Shown here piece after piece: positions 5,620-6,563 of a DNA stretch of 6,563 bases; position 1 is the stretch's first letter, and every line of letters begins with the position of its first letter. The stretch is from Chloroflexota bacterium (GTDB lineage: Bacteria > Chloroflexota > Dehalococcoidia > Lucifugimonadales > Australimonadaceae), in assembly GCA_022574265.1 (NCBI GenBank), contig JACZSI010000101.1:1-6563 (forward strand), given 5' to 3'. The notes below the pieces were generated by a model. That model did not search any database. It saw only the letters and a program-made list of their open reading frames with translations, and was not told the origin of the DNA. A program made the translations under genes and the position numbers.

Positions 5620-5853
5620 ATGAATGAATTTTCAGAAGCCGCGAAATTCTTGGGGGTTGGGCTTGCCGGACTGGGACTGGCCGGCGCCGGCATCGGCCTC
5701 GGCATCTTGGGCAACGGCGCCATGAACGCGCTGGGACGCAACCCGGAGGCAAAGGACGCCATCGTCCCGAACATGGTGCTGGCCCTGGCGTTCACCGAGG
5801 CCATCGGCATCTACGGACTGGTCACGGCGATCCTGCTGATCTTCGTCGCCTAA
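5620..5853 (+). CDS. atpE: F0F1 ATP synthase subunit c
   Basis: The 77-aa hairpin protein forms the rotor ring. Helix 1 (about 10-35) has the glycine-rich packing motif GLGLAGAGIGLGILGNG. The polar loop is R40-N41-P42, which contacts gamma and epsilon. Helix 2 (about 50-75) carries the ion-binding E60 in ALAFTEAIGIYGLV. Positions that supply extra Na+ ligands in Na+-dependent enzymes are not polar here: Leu28 replaces the Gln of helix 1, and Ala61-Ile62 follow the Glu where Na+ types have Ser-Thr. Proton coupling is thus the better inference. The first 31 bases are 20/31 A+T, unlike the GC-rich surroundings, which should keep the start region unstructured. The upstream Shine-Dalgarno AGGAGG is strong. 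Confidence 0.97.
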   Translation: MNEFSEAAKFLGVGLAGLGLAGAGIGLGILGNGAMNALGRNPEAKDAIVPNMVLALAFTEAIGIYGLVTAILLIFVA

Positions 5854-5875
5854 CACTCGGGCGGACGTCACGTGA

Positions 5876-5892
5876 GGGCCCATCGCAGGCCC
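5876..5892 (+). other. Small hairpin between atpE and atpF
   Basis: GGGCC (5876-5880) can pair with GGCCC (5888-5892) around a 7-nt loop in the 61-nt atpE-atpF gap, just before the atpF ribosome-binding site. With no T-tract it is not a terminator. It could protect the atpE message end or attenuate expression of later genes, but the stem is short. Confidence 0.3.
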
Positions 5893-5914
5893 AGGTAGGA
5901 AGGAGTCTGCTGAC

Positions 5915-6454
5915 GTGTTCGCAGCACCTCTCTTGCAAGAGGCCACTGGTATCGGCGCGCTCGGCGTCGATCTGAATAGTCTGATCGTGTACCTGATCAA
6001 CTTCGGGGCGCTCGCGCTGCTCCTTTACTTCTTCGCGTACAAGCGCGTGATGCGCGTGCTGGACGAGCGCTCCACGCGCATCCGCGAGAGCCTCGAGCAG
6101 GCCGACCGCGTCCGCGAGCAGTCCGTCGAGGCCCAGGCCTCGATGCAGCGCGCGCTCAATGAGGGCCGCGAGGCGGGCCAGGCCGTGCTCTCGGAGGCAC
6201 GCGAGGCGGCCGAGCGCTACCGTGAGCAGCAGGCGGAGCAGGCGCGCACGGAGGCCGGGGCCATGCTGGAGCGCGCCCGCGACGAGATACGCCAGGAGCG
6301 CGACGCCGCGCTCGAGCAGGTCCGCGCGGAGTTCGCGGGCCTCGCCGTGACCGCGGCGGAGCGCATCATCCACCGCTCGCTCGACGCCGACGCGCACCGG
6401 GACCTGATCGACGAGGTCTTGGCCGAGCGCGAGTCGGCCGGCGGCGGAGGCTAG
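5915..6454 (+). CDS. atpF: F0F1 ATP synthase subunit b
   Basis: Subunit b is the peripheral-stalk protein that holds the F1 head against the membrane stator. The 179-aa product has one N-terminal membrane helix (residues about 22-42, containing YLINFGALALLLYFF). It is followed by the basic boundary KRVMRVLDERSTRI and a long, highly charged helix from 43 to about 150 that is expected to form a right-handed coiled coil. The C-terminal AAERIIHRSLDADAHRDLID (147-166) is the delta-binding end typical of b. The start is GTG at 5915, with AGGAAGGAG (5897-5905) 9 nt upstream. No ATG in frame would keep the membrane helix. A short Gly-rich tail (SAGGGG) ends the protein, 7 bp before atpH. Confidence 0.95.
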   Translation: MFAAPLLQEATGIGALGVDLNSLIVYLINFGALALLLYFFAYKRVMRVLDERSTRIRESLEQADRVREQSVEAQASMQRALNEGREAGQAVLSEAREAAERYREQQAEQARTEAGAMLERARDEIRQERDAALEQVRAEFAGLAVTAAERIIHRSLDADAHRDLIDEVLAERESAGGGG

Positions 6455-6461
6455 GTCAGCC

Positions 6462-6563
6462 GTGGCGAAGGCACCGACGGCCAAGCGGTACGCGGAAGCG
6501 CTCTTCGAGCTCGCCCGCGCGCGCCAAGCCGAAGACGCGTGGGCCGAGGCGCTCTCCGGCGCC
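6462..6563 (+). CDS. atpH: F0F1 ATP synthase subunit delta (N-terminal part, cut by window end)
   Basis: A GTG at 6462 opens a frame that runs to the window edge, giving 34 residues. They begin MAKAPTAKRYAEALFELARA, and the K-R-YAxALFELA pattern is diagnostic of the delta/OSCP N-terminal helix. Delta caps the peripheral stalk, joining b to the alpha subunits. GGAGG (6446-6450) is 11 nt upstream, inside the end of atpF. The position directly after atpF is the standard bacterial order. Confidence 0.9.
   Translation, partial: MAKAPTAKRYAEALFELARARQAEDAWAEALSGA

Noticed and set aside
1..6563. CRISPR arrays, tRNA or rRNA genes, insertion sequences, phage genes
   Set aside because: No regularly spaced repeats, tRNA-like cloverleaf with CCA, rRNA signature, transposase or integrase motif was seen on either strand.

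Overview
The window is GC-rich bacterial chromosome with eight protein-coding genes, two of them cut by the window edges. Gene content and style point to an uncultured Chloroflexota lineage, possibly Dehalococcoidia or SAR202-like. The grounds are the GWNLV...GYW surface-protein repeats, a bifunctional-nuclease (DUF151) gene next to the ATP synthase operon, GTG starts and high-GC codon use. This placement rests on recognition only and is tentative.

Layout. (1) Positions 1-866 (+) hold the C-terminal part of a large secreted or surface protein, with an Ig-like region followed by two GWNLV/GYW repeat units. It ends in a strong intrinsic terminator at 906-938. (2) Positions 867-1245 are a convergent intergenic region with hairpins, a repeat-like palindrome and an imperfect direct repeat, but no credible gene. 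(3) Positions 1246-2566 (-) are a two-gene operon, bioY (biotin transporter S component) followed 4 bp later by a metallo-beta-lactamase-fold protein whose metal-binding residues are mostly replaced. (4) Positions 2567-2823 are a divergent regulatory region with a bioY -10 box and a cluster of palindromes. (5) Positions 2824-3558 (+) encode a four-helix membrane protein with a PAS domain and no output domain. (6) Positions 3652-4341 (+) encode a DUF151 bifunctional nuclease behind a near-consensus promoter. Its core domain carries an insertion of about 40 residues. (7) From 4458 to the window end (+) is the start of an F-type ATP synthase operon, in the order atpZ/atpI-like, atpB (a), atpE (c), atpF (b), atpH (delta, partial). 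The alpha, gamma, beta and epsilon genes would be expected downstream.

How the genes work together. The four structural atp genes encode the membrane rotor and stator (a, c-ring, b) and the start of the peripheral-stalk cap (delta). The small AtpZ/I protein is the usual accessory at the head of such operons. Subunit c carries the ion-binding Glu but lacks the polar Na+-ligand residues, so the enzyme is most likely proton-coupled. BioY supplies biotin uptake. Its downstream MBL-fold partner has no obvious role in biotin metabolism and may have lost hydrolase activity.

No clearly new multi-gene system is visible. The best leads are the metal-site-degenerate MBL protein, the inserted segment in the DUF151 protein, the palindrome cluster upstream of bioY, and the effector-less membrane PAS protein.
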